From VRUE01 sp963774555 (lineage in GTDB: Bacteria; Actinomycetota; Thermoleophilia; Solirubrobacterales; 70-9): DNA of 64,000 nt. The stretch covers positions 744,001-808,000 of the forward strand of contig CAVZFL010000002.1 of assembly GCA_963774555.1 (NCBI GenBank). Direction: 5' to 3'. The notes below the pieces were generated by a model, which saw only the letters and a list, made by a program, of their open reading frames with translations, made no database searches and had not been told where the DNA came from. Below are positions 20,286 through 30,524 of this stretch, in pieces. The position numbers and the translations under genes are program-made. Positions within the stretch are counted from its first letter, which is position 1; the number at the start of each line of letters is the position of its first letter.

Positions 20286-21515
20286 ATGACTCCAAAAGGC
20301 CACTTGGAAAAGCGCATTTGGCACGCCGACTACGGTCGCTACGGCGGTCGTCGGTCGAGGGGCTCGTTCAGCTACCAAGCCTACATTCCAGAGCCGATCG
20401 CCGAGTTCGATCTTGCTTTGCCCGGTGACGTGGCAGAGGTCACAAGCGAGGCCGAACGCGAGGTCTCGCTCCTTAACCGCGATCCACCTGAACTGGACGG
20501 CCTGGAGGCATTGGCTCGTCAGCTGCTGCGGGCGGAGTCACTTGCCTCCTCACGGATTGAGGGCCTGACTCTCTCCCATCGACGGCTTGCGAAAGCCGCC
20601 GCCAATCCCAAGGACAGCCGGGACGTCAACGCCCGCTCGGTCGTGGGCAACATCGTCGCCATGGAGAAGGCGATCGAAATCGGCGCCGGTACCGATCGGC
20701 TCTCGATCGAGAGCATCGTGGCGATTCACGAGACGCTGTTTCGCGGCACCCGTGACGACGCCATCGCGGGCATGATCCGCACGAAGCAGAACTGGATCGG
20801 CGGAAGCGCCGACACGCCCCGCAACGCCGATTTCATTCCGCCCCCGCCAGACCTGGTCCCCTCGCTGCTCGAAGACCTGGGCAAATTCATCAGCCGCAAC
20901 GACCTTCAATCGGTGGTTCAAGCGGCTATTGCGCACGCGCAGTTCGAGACCATCCACCCCTTTCCCGACGGCAACGGACGCGTCGGCCGTTGTTTGATCC
21001 ACGCAATCCTCCGCCGTCGCGATCTCGCCACACGGTATGTACCCCCGATCAGCCTCGTGTTGGCGACCGACGTGCGCGGATACGAGCAGGGCCTGACCGA
21101 CTACCGAAAAGGCGAGGATTCGGCATGGTGCGCAGTATTCGCACAGGCCACCCGAACGGCCGCACGCGAGGCGGAGGGGTTTGCGCATCGGATCGAGCAG
21201 CTTCAGGAGGACTGGCAACAGCGAGCCGGCAATCCGCGCCGTGATTCCGCGGCACGCAAGCTGATCGCAGCCCTACCCGCACACCCGATCGTCGACGTTC
21301 CCACCGTGATGGAGATCGCTGAGGTTTCAGACGTGGCTGCCGGTCGGGCTCTCGACACACTTGAGCGCGCTCGTGTCCTACGGCCCGGGAGGCCGGGACA
21401 GAAGCGCGGGCGCTCCTGGGAGGCGCGAGAGCTCTTCGACTTGGTCAACGGGTTCGAGCGCGACCTCGCGACCCCACCAGGGCAGGCGAGCCCGGCAAGA
21501 CCGGCCCCGGCATAG
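20286..21515 (+). CDS. Fic family AMP-transferase-like protein with C-terminal winged-helix-like domain
   Basis: The product is 409 aa. The Fic motif HPFPDGNGRVGR (residues 224-235) is complete and matches the HxFx(D/E)GNGRxxR consensus for transfer of AMP from ATP to target proteins. An upstream SSRIEG (88-93) fits the class II autoinhibitory (S/T)xxxE(G/N) motif. The C-terminal ~90 residues (DVPTVMEIAEVSDVAAGRAL and on) resemble a winged-helix domain. Such Fic proteins often regulate themselves, which suits the palindromes before the gene. It lies on the plus strand inside the minus-strand folate cluster, 4 bases past the folB stop, consistent with insertion by transfer. The target is unknown. 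Confidence 0.9.
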   Translation: MTPKGHLEKRIWHADYGRYGGRRSRGSFSYQAYIPEPIAEFDLALPGDVAEVTSEAEREVSLLNRDPPELDGLEALARQLLRAESLASSRIEGLTLSHRRLAKAAANPKDSRDVNARSVVGNIVAMEKAIEIGAGTDRLSIESIVAIHETLFRGTRDDAIAGMIRTKQNWIGGSADTPRNADFIPPPPDLVPSLLEDLGKFISRNDLQSVVQAAIAHAQFETIHPFPDGNGRVGRCLIHAILRRRDLATRYVPPISLVLATDVRGYEQGLTDYRKGEDSAWCAVFAQATRTAAREAEGFAHRIEQLQEDWQQRAGNPRRDSAARKLIAALPAHPIVDVPTVMEIAEVSDVAAGRALDTLERARVLRPGRPGQKRGRSWEARELFDLVNGFERDLATPPGQASPARPAPA

Positions 21516-21519
21516 CGGC

Positions 21520-21942
21520 TCAGGCCTCTTCGGCGCCGTCCTCGTCGAGCTCCTCCGCGCGCTCGTGGACGACCTCGACCGCGACCTCCTGGATCGCAAG
21601 GGGCAGGGGCGGCTCGGGCTTGGCGGCGCGGACGCGGACCGACTCGCAGCCGTAGCGCTCCATCAGCCGCTCGCCTACTACCTGGGAGAGGCGCTCGAGG
21701 GTACGGTAGCTGCGCTCGGTGGCGGCGAGGGCGACGATGTCGCAGACCTCGGCGTAGTCGACGGTGTCCTCGATCCGGTCGGTGAGCACCGCGTCGCAGT
21801 CGGGGACGTCGAAGGAGACGTCGAACTCGAGCCGCTGGCCGACCTCCTGCTCGGAGTCGCTGACGCCGTGGTGGGTGTAGATCGAGAGGCCGCGCAACTC
21901 GACCTCGACCCTCGACTCGATCCCGTTTTCGTGCGACTCCAT
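21520..21942 (-). CDS. folB: Dihydroneopterin aldolase
   Basis: The product is 140 aa. It cleaves 7,8-dihydroneopterin in folate synthesis. The FolB pattern is VELRGLSIYTHHGVSDSEQE at the N-terminus, then FDVSFDVPDCDAVLTDRIED, TVDYAEVCDIVALAATERSY and a C-terminal VRVRAAKPEPPLP. The acidic tail (HERAEELDEDGAEEA) is slightly longer than usual. The ATG at 21942 is 9 bases after the folP stop, so the two form one transcript. Confidence 0.94.
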   Translation of the reverse strand: MESHENGIESRVEVELRGLSIYTHHGVSDSEQEVGQRLEFDVSFDVPDCDAVLTDRIEDTVDYAEVCDIVALAATERSYRTLERLSQVVGERLMERYGCESVRVRAAKPEPPLPLAIQEVAVEVVHERAEELDEDGAEEA

Positions 21943-21951
21943 ACGGTGAAC

Positions 21952-22731
21952 CTACCCAAGGATCGCCTCGGCGACCCGCATCGCCTGTGCCATCTCGGAC
22001 ACATCGTGGACCCGCAGGATGTCCGCCCCCTCGGCCGCAGCGAGGACCGATGAGGCAATCGACCCTCCGACCCGATCCTCCACATCGGACCCGTCCACCC
22101 TGCCGATGAAGCTCTTGCGAGACGTCCCCACCACCAGCGGCCGTCCCAACTCCCGCAGCTCACCCAGCCGCCGCAGCAGCTCGAGGTTGTGCTCCAGCGT
22201 CTTGCCGAACCCGATCCCCGGGTCCAACCAAATCCGCTCCTCGGCGATGCCGGCGGCCAGGGCGCCCTCCATCCGTCCCGCCAAGAACACCTTGACCTCA
22301 TCCACGACGTCCTCATAGCTGGGCTCGTCCTGCATGGTCCGCGGATTCCCCGGCATGTGCATCAACACCACCCCCACCCCCCGCTCCGCACAGAGTGCCG
22401 CCATATCGGCATCTCCACGCAGCGCAGTCACGTCATTGACGATCGTTGCCCCCACCTCGATAGCCACTTCAGCCACCGCAGCCTTCGAAGTGTCGATCGA
22501 AACCGTCGCCTTCCCGGCCAGCCCAGCAACCACCGGCTCAACCCTTCTCAGCTCCTCAGCCTGATCGACCGGCTCAGCCCCCGGCCGGGTCGATTCGCCG
22601 CCGACATCGAGGATCGCCGCTCCATCCCTAACAAGCTCCTCGCCATGCCCGATTGCCGCAGCCGCATCGAGGTATCGCCCCCCGTCCGAGAACGAGTCGG
22701 GGGTCACGTTGACCACCCCCATCAGCTTCAT
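21952..22731 (-). CDS. folP: Dihydropteroate synthase
   Basis: The product is 259 aa from the ATG at 22731, seven bases after the ftsH stop. The frame runs further upstream, but the family N-terminus MKLMGVVNVTPDSFSDGGRY fixes this start. It condenses pABA with the pterin pyrophosphate, the sulfonamide target. Conserved parts are ILDVGGESTRPGA, VSIDTSKAAVAEVAIEVGAT with INDV equivalent IVNDV, LMHMPGNPRTMQ, WLDPGIGFGK and VGTSRKSFIGR. It sits in the ftsH-folP-folB order. folE, present at this spot in many actinobacteria, is absent. Confidence 0.96.
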   Translation of the reverse strand: MKLMGVVNVTPDSFSDGGRYLDAAAAIGHGEELVRDGAAILDVGGESTRPGAEPVDQAEELRRVEPVVAGLAGKATVSIDTSKAAVAEVAIEVGATIVNDVTALRGDADMAALCAERGVGVVLMHMPGNPRTMQDEPSYEDVVDEVKVFLAGRMEGALAAGIAEERIWLDPGIGFGKTLEHNLELLRRLGELRELGRPLVVGTSRKSFIGRVDGSDVEDRVGGSIASSVLAAAEGADILRVHDVSEMAQAMRVAEAILG

Positions 22732-22738
22732 CGGAATC

Positions 22739-24706
<1,968 letters not shown>

Positions 24707-24787
24707 AGGGAAAAATCAGCGTACCAGGGCGGTTTCAGCTAGCCGCCCCCGGACGCGGGAGCGCAGGCACGAGATCACCGGGTGCGA

Positions 24788-25351
24788 TTAGCGTGCCTGC
24801 GCGGGAGCAGAGGAGGCGGCGCCCGGCTCGTCGAGCGCGGCCACGTAGGCGAGGTTGCGGTAGCGCTGAGCGTGGTCGAGGCCGTAGCCGATCGCGAAGC
24901 GATCGGCTATCTCAAAGCCGACGTAGCGGGGCGAGAGGTCGACGCGCAGGCGCTCGGGCTTGGTCAGCAGGGCGCAGACCTCGAGCGAGGCCGGGTTGCG
25001 GGCCTTCAGGTTGCGCATCAGGTATTGGAGCGTCAGCCCCGAATCGATGATGTCCTCGACGATCAGCACGTCGCGCCCTTCGATCGGCGCGTCGAGGTCC
25101 TTCATGATCCGCACCACGCCGGAGGAGTCGGTCTGGGAGCCGTAGCTGGAGACGGCCATGAAGTCGACCTCGCAGGGCACGCTGATGTTGCGCATCAGGT
25201 CGGCGAGGAAGAGCACGGCGCCCTTGAGCACGCCGACCATGAAGAGGTCGCGACCCTCGTACTCGGCGCTGATCTGCCTGCCGAGCTCGCCGACCCGCCG
25301 CTGCAGCTCCTCGCCGGAGACAAGCGTCTCGCCGATCTGGGACTCGCTCAC
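24788..25351 (-). CDS. hpt: Hypoxanthine phosphoribosyltransferase
   Basis: The product is 187 aa from a GTG at 25351 (VSESQIGETLVSGEELQRRV). The open frame extends upstream into tilS, but this start fits the family. It salvages hypoxanthine or guanine with PRPP. The signature PRPP loop is DVLIVEDIIDSGLTLQYLMR (about residues 96-115). The flexible-loop SSYGSQTDSSGVVRIMKDLD and the C-terminal PRYVGFEIADRFAIGYGLD are present. It lies 25 bases after tilS and 81 bases before ftsH on the same strand. Confidence 0.95.
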   Translation of the reverse strand: MSESQIGETLVSGEELQRRVGELGRQISAEYEGRDLFMVGVLKGAVLFLADLMRNISVPCEVDFMAVSSYGSQTDSSGVVRIMKDLDAPIEGRDVLIVEDIIDSGLTLQYLMRNLKARNPASLEVCALLTKPERLRVDLSPRYVGFEIADRFAIGYGLDHAQRYRNLAYVAALDEPGAASSAPAQAR

Positions 25352-25376
25352 CCGCCGCAGTCTAGATATAGAGCGC

Positions 25377-26306
25377 TCAGCGCTCGGCGTGGAGGACGCC
25401 ACGCTCGACCACGGCGCGGACGCCGCCGCCGAGATCGAGCATCGCGGTACCGGTGCGGCGCAGGCCGGCAACCTCGTCGGCGTGGTTGGCGGCGCCCGGG
25501 ACGGGGCGGCCGGCGGCACGGTCGGCGAGGCGCTGGACGACGAGGCGGCGCAGCGGCGGCGCCAGCTCACCCAGGCGCTCGAGCTCGATCGTGGCCCGCT
25601 CGCTCCCATTGGCACCGAGCTCGGCATCAACGAGGGCGTCGAGCACCTCGGCCTCGTCGCGCAGGAGCTCCGCCGTGCGCAGGACGTTGCGGGCGGCGGC
25701 CGGGTGAATCTCGGCCAGGGCCGGGGCGAGGCGGTGGCGGACCTTGTTGCGGGCGTAGGCGGCCTCGGCATTGGTCGGATCGTCGCGCCAGACGAGCCCG
25801 CGCTCCTCGCAGTAGGCGGTCGTCTGCTCGCGGGTGAACCCGAGCAGCGGCCGGACCAGCTTGCCGTCGCGGGGGCGCATGCCGAGCAGGGCGCGGCGGC
25901 TGGGCGAGGAGGCGAGCCGGTAGAGGATCGTCTCGACTTGGTCGTCTGCCGTGTGGCCCGTGGCGATCCGCGCCTCGGGCGCGAGGGCCAGCCGCGCTGC
26001 CGCGGCGTAGCGCGTGTCGCGCGCCCAGGCCTGGAGGTTGCCGGGCCCCTCGGGGCGCCTCGGGCGCTCCACCTCGAGCCGCACGTCGAGCCGATCGCAA
26101 AGCTGTAGGCAGTGCGCCTCATCGGCGTCGGAGTCGTCGCGCAGGCCGTAGTTGACGTGCAGCGCGCTGACCGCTGAGGACCCGTTCGCGCGGACCAGGA
26201 GGTCGAGCATGCAGACCGAATCGCGACCGCCGGAAAGCATCGCCACCGTGGGCCCAGCAGAGGCGAGGAGGCCCGTCGCTCGCACCGCGTCGAGCATGTC
26301 GTCCAT
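25377..26306 (-). CDS. tilS: tRNA(Ile)-lysidine synthetase
   Basis: The product is 309 aa. It modifies the CAU anticodon of tRNA-Ile2 with lysine. The PP-loop ATP-binding motif is SGGRDS (about residues 25-30), slightly varied from the usual SGGxDS/SGGVDS but intact. ALHVNYGLRDDSDADEAHC, ATGHTADDQVETILYRLA and RPLLGFTREQTTAYCEERGL follow in the expected order. As in many actinobacteria it lacks the long C-terminal extension. It heads the tilS-hpt-ftsH-folP-folB block. Confidence 0.94.
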   Translation of the reverse strand: MDDMLDAVRATGLLASAGPTVAMLSGGRDSVCMLDLLVRANGSSAVSALHVNYGLRDDSDADEAHCLQLCDRLDVRLEVERPRRPEGPGNLQAWARDTRYAAAARLALAPEARIATGHTADDQVETILYRLASSPSRRALLGMRPRDGKLVRPLLGFTREQTTAYCEERGLVWRDDPTNAEAAYARNKVRHRLAPALAEIHPAAARNVLRTAELLRDEAEVLDALVDAELGANGSERATIELERLGELAPPLRRLVVQRLADRAAGRPVPGAANHADEVAGLRRTGTAMLDLGGGVRAVVERGVLHAER

Positions 26307-26363
26307 ACAACGAGTTTAGGCCGACGGCGGCGACAAGCGACCTTTACAATGTTTATAAAGTTT

Positions 26364-26410
26364 GCTTTAGGTTAAAGCCTGAATAGAGCTTAAGCTAAAG
26401 TATACTTAAG
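26364..26410. promoter_or_regulatory. AT-rich operator/promoter of hipBA
   Basis: GCTTTAGGTTAAAGC (26364-26378) is a palindrome with a 3-base centre. GCTTAAGCTAAAG (26388-26400) is a second, inverted version of it. CTAAAGTATACTTAAG (26395-26410) gives a third overlapping near-palindrome that ends just before the hipB ATG at 26414. The surrounding 26341-26413 stretch is far more AT-rich than the window. HipB-type repressors commonly bind palindromes in their own promoter (family knowledge). Confidence 0.65.
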
Positions 26411-26413
26411 ATT

Positions 26414-26782
26414 ATGCGAATTGATCCCAGACTTACTGACGCGGCGGTGCTCGTGGAGCTGGGGCAACGGCTGCGACAAACCAGGCTGAACCGGAACCTG
26501 ACCCAGGCTCGGCTTGCGGAGGAAGCCGGGGTGAGCGCCCCAACCATCAACCAGCTCGAGCACGGCAAGCCGGTTCAGCTGGTCACGTTGGTCCGGGCGA
26601 TGCGCGTGCTTGACCTGCTCGGCGGCCTGGAGGTTGCAATCCCGGAGCCCCCGCCAAGCCCGATCGACCAACTCCGCCGCCGGGGCCAGGAACGTAGGCG
26701 GGCATCGTCGGGCCGGATCGAGCGCCCCGAGGGAAAGCCCGCGCTCTTCGCCTGGGGCGATCAGCGCAAGGACGCCAAATGA
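26414..26782 (+). CDS. hipB: HipB-like XRE family antitoxin
   Basis: The product is 122 aa. Residues about 18-70 form a Cro/CI helix-turn-helix (LGQRLRQTRLNRNLTQARLA, EEAGVSAPTINQLEHGK), followed by a basic, probably flexible tail. It is likely the antitoxin and autorepressor for the kinase encoded next. The stop overlaps the hipA start (ATGA, 26779-26782). The promoter contains palindromes built on CTTTAG/TTAAAG, consistent with self-regulation. Confidence 0.85.
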   Translation: MRIDPRLTDAAVLVELGQRLRQTRLNRNLTQARLAEEAGVSAPTINQLEHGKPVQLVTLVRAMRVLDLLGGLEVAIPEPPPSPIDQLRRRGQERRRASSGRIERPEGKPALFAWGDQRKDAK

Positions 26783-28086
26783 CCGCACTGGCCGAGGTCA
26801 GGCTGTGGGGAAGTCGCATCGGCGTCGTCTCGCTGCAAGAGGACGAGGACTTTGCCGCCTTCGAGTACGACCCGGACTTCGTCTCCAGCTCAATCGAGGT
26901 CTCGCCGCTGACGATGCCGCTGAGCAACCGGGTCCACCGCTTCCCCGGCCTCGACCCCGAAAGCTTCAAGGGGCTGCCCGGCCTCCTCTGCGATTCGTTG
27001 CCGGACCGCTATGGGCATGCCCTGATCGACGCCTGGCTGGCGAGCAAAGGTCGCACCCCCGACAGCGCCAACGCCGTCGAGCGCCTCTGCTTCATCGGCC
27101 GCCGGGGCATGGGAGCACTCGAATTCGCCCCCGAGCACGGGCCGGCGCCAAGCGCAAGCCACCTGATCGACGTCGAGGCGCTCACCGAGCTCGCGGCCGA
27201 GATCCTCGCCGAGCGATCCGATCTGGCCGCCTCGCTGCGTCAGTCGAGCAAGGCCGACGCGCTGAAGGAGATCCTGAGGGTTGGGACCTCCGCCGGCGGA
27301 GCCCGGGCCAAGGCGCTGATCGCCCTCGACCCACAGACCAACGAGGTCCGCTCCGGACAACTGGACGTTCCCCCTGGCTTTCAGCACTGGCTCCTCAAGT
27401 TCGACGGCGTCGATGACGAAAGTCGCGACCTCGGCAGGGCGCGCGACTACGGCGCGGTTGAGTGGGTCTACTCTCAGCTCGCCGCCAAAGCGGGAATCGA
27501 GATGGCGGAGTGCCGGCTGCTGGAAGAGGGCGATCGGCGCCACTTCATGACTCGCCGCTTCGACCGCCTTGCCGACGGCTCGAGGGTCCACATGCAGTCG
27601 CTTGCCGCGCTCTCCCACCTGGACTACAACCAGCCGCGGACCCACTCCTACGAGGAGGCGTTCCTGGTGATGCGGCAGCTCGGGCTGCCGATGGCTCAGA
27701 TCGAGCAGCAGTTCCGCCGCATGGCGTTCAACGTCGTCGCCCGCAATCAGGATGACCACGTCAAGAACATCGCCTTCCTGATGGATCGCAGCGGCTCCTG
27801 GCAGCTCTCGCCAGCCTTCGACCTCGTCTATGCCTACAGCTCGAGAGGCGGCGTTACCGCCAGCCACCAGATGTCGGTGAACGGCAAGCGCGACGGGTTC
27901 ACGATCGAGGACTTCCGGCAGGTCGGCCGGGTGACGTCGATGAAGCGCGGTCGGGCCGAGGAGATCGTGGCGGAGGTCGCTGATGCGGTTGAGGCGTGGC
28001 CGGAGCTGGCGAGCGAGGCCGCGGTCGAGGACGAGCGCATTGCCCGGATTGGGGCGACCCACCGCCTCAATATCGCGGCGGGCTGA
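26779..28086 (+). CDS. hipA: HipA-like serine/threonine kinase toxin
   Basis: The product is 435 aa, near the E. coli HipA length. The N-terminal subdomain carries PGLLCDSLPDRYGHALIDAW. A glycine-rich ATP loop is at 168-180 (VGTSAGGARAKAL). The catalytic loop RNQDDHVKNIAFL has Asp at 325-326, and the metal-binding site is PAFDLVYAY (345-353). HipA phosphorylates a tRNA synthetase (glutamyl-tRNA synthetase in E. coli) and can cause dormancy. The target here is unknown. It is coupled to hipB and ends 3 bases before the convergent MerR-cyclase gene. The AT-rich promoter suggests acquisition. Confidence 0.9.
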   Translation: MTALAEVRLWGSRIGVVSLQEDEDFAAFEYDPDFVSSSIEVSPLTMPLSNRVHRFPGLDPESFKGLPGLLCDSLPDRYGHALIDAWLASKGRTPDSANAVERLCFIGRRGMGALEFAPEHGPAPSASHLIDVEALTELAAEILAERSDLAASLRQSSKADALKEILRVGTSAGGARAKALIALDPQTNEVRSGQLDVPPGFQHWLLKFDGVDDESRDLGRARDYGAVEWVYSQLAAKAGIEMAECRLLEEGDRRHFMTRRFDRLADGSRVHMQSLAALSHLDYNQPRTHSYEEAFLVMRQLGLPMAQIEQQFRRMAFNVVARNQDDHVKNIAFLMDRSGSWQLSPAFDLVYAYSSRGGVTASHQMSVNGKRDGFTIEDFRQVGRVTSMKRGRAEEIVAEVADAVEAWPELASEAAVEDERIARIGATHRLNIAAG

Positions 28087-28089
28087 GCC

Positions 28090-29274
28090 CTATGCCGAGC
28101 TGACGACGAAGAGGGCCGTCGGGCTGGGGAAGCCGCGCAGGGCGACCTCGCCGATCGGGGCGCACTCGAGGTCGCGGCCGCGCAGCGCCTCGCTGACCCG
28201 GTCGGTGACCAGCACCTCGCCGGCCTGGGCGCGGCTGACCACCCGGTGGGCGAGGTTGACGTGGGTGCCGAAGTAGTCACCGTCGCGGTAGACGGCCTGC
28301 GCGTAGTGGATACCGACCCGGGGCTGGGGGCGCTCGGGGAAGCGACCCATCAGGTCGACCGCCCACTCGGTCAGTCCGGCGGGGTCCGGGGAGACGACCA
28401 TCACCTCGTCGCCGATCGTCTTCACGATCGCCGCCTCGGGGGGCATCGTCGCTTCGACCGTTTCGACGAAGTTCTCGACCACGTCGAGCGCCTCGAGGTC
28501 CCCCTCCTCCTCGGTGTAGCGGGTGAAACCGGTGAGATCGATGAAGCAGAGCGTGACCGGGACGTGGTGCACCTGCGATGCCGCCGTGCCCCCTTCGCCC
28601 TCCATGTGGCCGACGACGTCCTGCTCGAGGAAGAAGCGGAGATAGCGGTTGTGGAGGTACTCCGTGAGCGGCGCCGCCAGGGGCAGGATGTCGCCGGCGA
28701 GCTCGCCCATCTCCTCGGCCATCTCGAGCTCGGGCACGGCGTCGCGGATCAGCGGTTCGTGAACGTAGAGGTGGAAGAGGCGCACCTCGGCGTCGGCGAT
28801 CCGCCGCAGCGACTGGACGTAGACGCGCACCAGCTGCAGGAAGGCGACGAGTGGAAAGCCGGCGGCCAGCACCCGGGCGCAGTGACGGAGCGCCCTGACG
28901 TCCTCGGGGCCAAGCAGCCGCTCCTGCCCCAGCGGCGTGCCGAGGATGCCGAGGATGCGCTCGACCAGCTCCGGCTCCAGCCCGGTCTCGCGAGCGACCT
29001 CCTCAACGGTGGTCTGCTCTTCCGGCTTGGGGAAGAGATCCTCGGTGAAGCCGAAAGCGAGGCGACCCTCGCGCCCGGCGCGCTTCAGGTCCTCCAGCGA
29101 GTGACCGCGCTCGCGCATCCTCGCGACGACGCGGGCCTGCGCCGCAGCTGCCGCCGTCCAGCGCCCGCGGCGCACCGGCAGGACCTTTTCCTCCGCCCAG
29201 CGTTTCAGCGTGCTCGCCGAGACTCCGGAGCGGCGCGACGCCTCGCTGAGGGAAATCCGTTCGTCGGTCGCCAT
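28090..29274 (-). CDS. MerR-type HTH fused to class III adenylate/guanylate cyclase
   Basis: The product is 394 aa from the ATG at 29274; an in-frame ATG at 29295 is also possible. The N-terminus is a MerR-like winged helix (ISLSEASRRSGVSASTLKRW, residues 6-25, then RERGHSLEDLKRAG). A helical middle (about 100-225) contains TGLEPELVERILGILG. The C-terminal half is a class III nucleotidyl cyclase domain. Metal Asp occur in LCFIDLTGFTRYTEEEGD and IVKTIGDEVMVV, and the transition-state pair is in GTHVNLAHRVV (Asn and Arg). It probably makes cAMP and may bind DNA, so it could couple a signal to promoter control. It is divergent from a nucleoside phosphorylase gene. Confidence 0.85.
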   Translation of the reverse strand: MATDERISLSEASRRSGVSASTLKRWAEEKVLPVRRGRWTAAAAAQARVVARMRERGHSLEDLKRAGREGRLAFGFTEDLFPKPEEQTTVEEVARETGLEPELVERILGILGTPLGQERLLGPEDVRALRHCARVLAAGFPLVAFLQLVRVYVQSLRRIADAEVRLFHLYVHEPLIRDAVPELEMAEEMGELAGDILPLAAPLTEYLHNRYLRFFLEQDVVGHMEGEGGTAASQVHHVPVTLCFIDLTGFTRYTEEEGDLEALDVVENFVETVEATMPPEAAIVKTIGDEVMVVSPDPAGLTEWAVDLMGRFPERPQPRVGIHYAQAVYRDGDYFGTHVNLAHRVVSRAQAGEVLVTDRVSEALRGRDLECAPIGEVALRGFPSPTALFVVSSA

Positions 29275-29308
29275 CGCGGGACCGAGGCTAGCCATAGGGT
29301 GCGGCACC

Positions 29309-29980
29309 GTGCCTGCTCGCCTCCGCCCCACCGCCCCGTTCGCCGCCGACGCGATCCTGGTCGGCGATCCGGGCCGGGCGCTGCTGCTGGCGCAGGAGCT
29401 GCTCGAGGAGCCGAAGATGAGCAACCACGCCCGCGGCCTCTGGGGCTACTCGGGGGCGGCCAAGGCGGGGGGACAGCTGACGATCCAGGCGACCGGGATG
29501 GGCGGGCCGAGCGCCGCCCTGGTCCTCGCCGACCTCACCGAGCTGGGTGTGCGGCGCGCGGTGCGGGTGGGAACCTGCGTCGGCCTCGACGACACCTGCG
29601 CCCTCGGTGACCTGCTCAGGGTCGGCGCCGCGATTGCGGTCGGCGGCAGCGCCGCGGCCCACGGCGTCGGTGCCGGGGAAACGCTGCGCCCGGCCGGCAA
29701 TCTGGACCGGCGCCTGGGCGAGGCACTCGGCGAGGCGGGACGGGCGGCGACGATCGCCAGCTTCGACATCCACCCGCCGACGCGAAGTGGGGCGACGGGG
29801 GCGGTGGCCGCGGACATGCAGACAGCGCCGCTCCTGGCCCGGGCCGACGAACTCGGCGTCGAGCTCGCGGCGCTGCTGATCGTCGCCGAGCGGGGCGACG
29901 GCGAGCGGCTCGACAAGGAGCGGCTGGAAGACGTCGAGCGGCGGGCCGGACGCATCGCCGCTGCCGCACTCTCAGGCTAA
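29309..29980 (+). CDS. Purine/uridine nucleoside phosphorylase family protein
   Basis: The product is 223 aa from a GTG at 29309 (VPARLRPTAPFAADAILVGD). The earlier ATG in this frame would lie inside the divergent cyclase gene. The PNP_UDP_1 fold is indicated by AILVGDPGRALLLAQELL, HARGLWGYSGAAKAGGQLTI, TGMGGPSAALVLADLTELG, VRVGTCVGLDD and a C-terminal VAADMQTAPLLARADELGVE. These enzymes split nucleosides with phosphate for salvage. It is shorter than E. coli DeoD or Udp (about 240-250), and the substrate is uncertain. Confidence 0.82.
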   Translation: MPARLRPTAPFAADAILVGDPGRALLLAQELLEEPKMSNHARGLWGYSGAAKAGGQLTIQATGMGGPSAALVLADLTELGVRRAVRVGTCVGLDDTCALGDLLRVGAAIAVGGSAAAHGVGAGETLRPAGNLDRRLGEALGEAGRAATIASFDIHPPTRSGATGAVAADMQTAPLLARADELGVELAALLIVAERGDGERLDKERLEDVERRAGRIAAAALSG

Positions 29981-29989
29981 GGTCGAGGG

Positions 29990-30322
29990 TTACTCTTCGG
30001 CTTCGCGACGCTTCTCGGCGGCGAGCTGGCGACGCAGGTCGCCGATCTCGCGGGAGACCCGGTCGAACTGGTCCTCGACCTCTTCGAGGCGCTGGGAGAA
30101 CGAGCGCAGGCGGCGCTCGAGGCGCTCGACGTCACCGGCCGAGGGCAGGTTGAGCGCGCTCATCGCCGCGTGCTGGGCCTCGACCGCCTTCTCGCGGGCG
30201 CCGAAGGCGGCGGCGAGGGCGTTCTCCAGCACCTGACTGTCGAGCAAAGCCTGGGCGAACTCGCCGATCGCCTGCTCGCTGCGCGCCCGCAGGCCGTCTG
30301 GGTCGTCGTACTCCATTGACAT
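29990..30322 (-). CDS. Phasin-like coiled-coil protein
   Basis: The product is 110 aa and entirely helical. Residues 14-55 (EQAIGEFAQALLDSQVLENA) and a heptad-patterned 60-105 (DVERLERRLRSFSQRLEEVE) predict a coiled coil. The short hinge LNLPSAGD followed by a coiled coil resembles the hinge of PhaE or phasin-like proteins that coat polyhydroxyalkanoate granules, but no pha genes lie nearby. No membrane or catalytic feature is visible. The ATG at 30322 or the one two codons later could be the start. It ends 9 bases from the convergent phosphorylase. Confidence 0.55.
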   Translation of the reverse strand: MSMEYDDPDGLRARSEQAIGEFAQALLDSQVLENALAAAFGAREKAVEAQHAAMSALNLPSAGDVERLERRLRSFSQRLEEVEDQFDRVSREIGDLRRQLAAEKRREAEE

Positions 30323-30524
30323 CAGCTTAACCGGCGCATCCGAGCAAGCTGAAATCCTCCCGCACTATCAGCATGGGGGCAGCGTTGATTAAGGACTTGT
30401 TGGGGGGCGGCGAGAGCCGTTGCGCGCCCCTGGGCGAGCCAGTAGCTTGGATCGGCCTGTTGTGCAGGGAGAGGGCGGAGAGAAGCTGCACGATCCGTGC
30501 CTGCGGGTATAGGGACGCCGTCGC

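Noticed and set aside
28086..29424. Longer start for the MerR-cyclase (extra 50 residues)
   Set aside because: The added sequence is Ser/Ala/Arg-rich and overlaps the start of the divergent phosphorylase; the MerR domain begins at ATDERISLSEASRR.
30323..30524. c-di-AMP (ydaO-type) riboswitch before the wall hydrolase
   Set aside because: DisA is in the window and such switches control wall enzymes, but the conserved segments of that motif could not be found.
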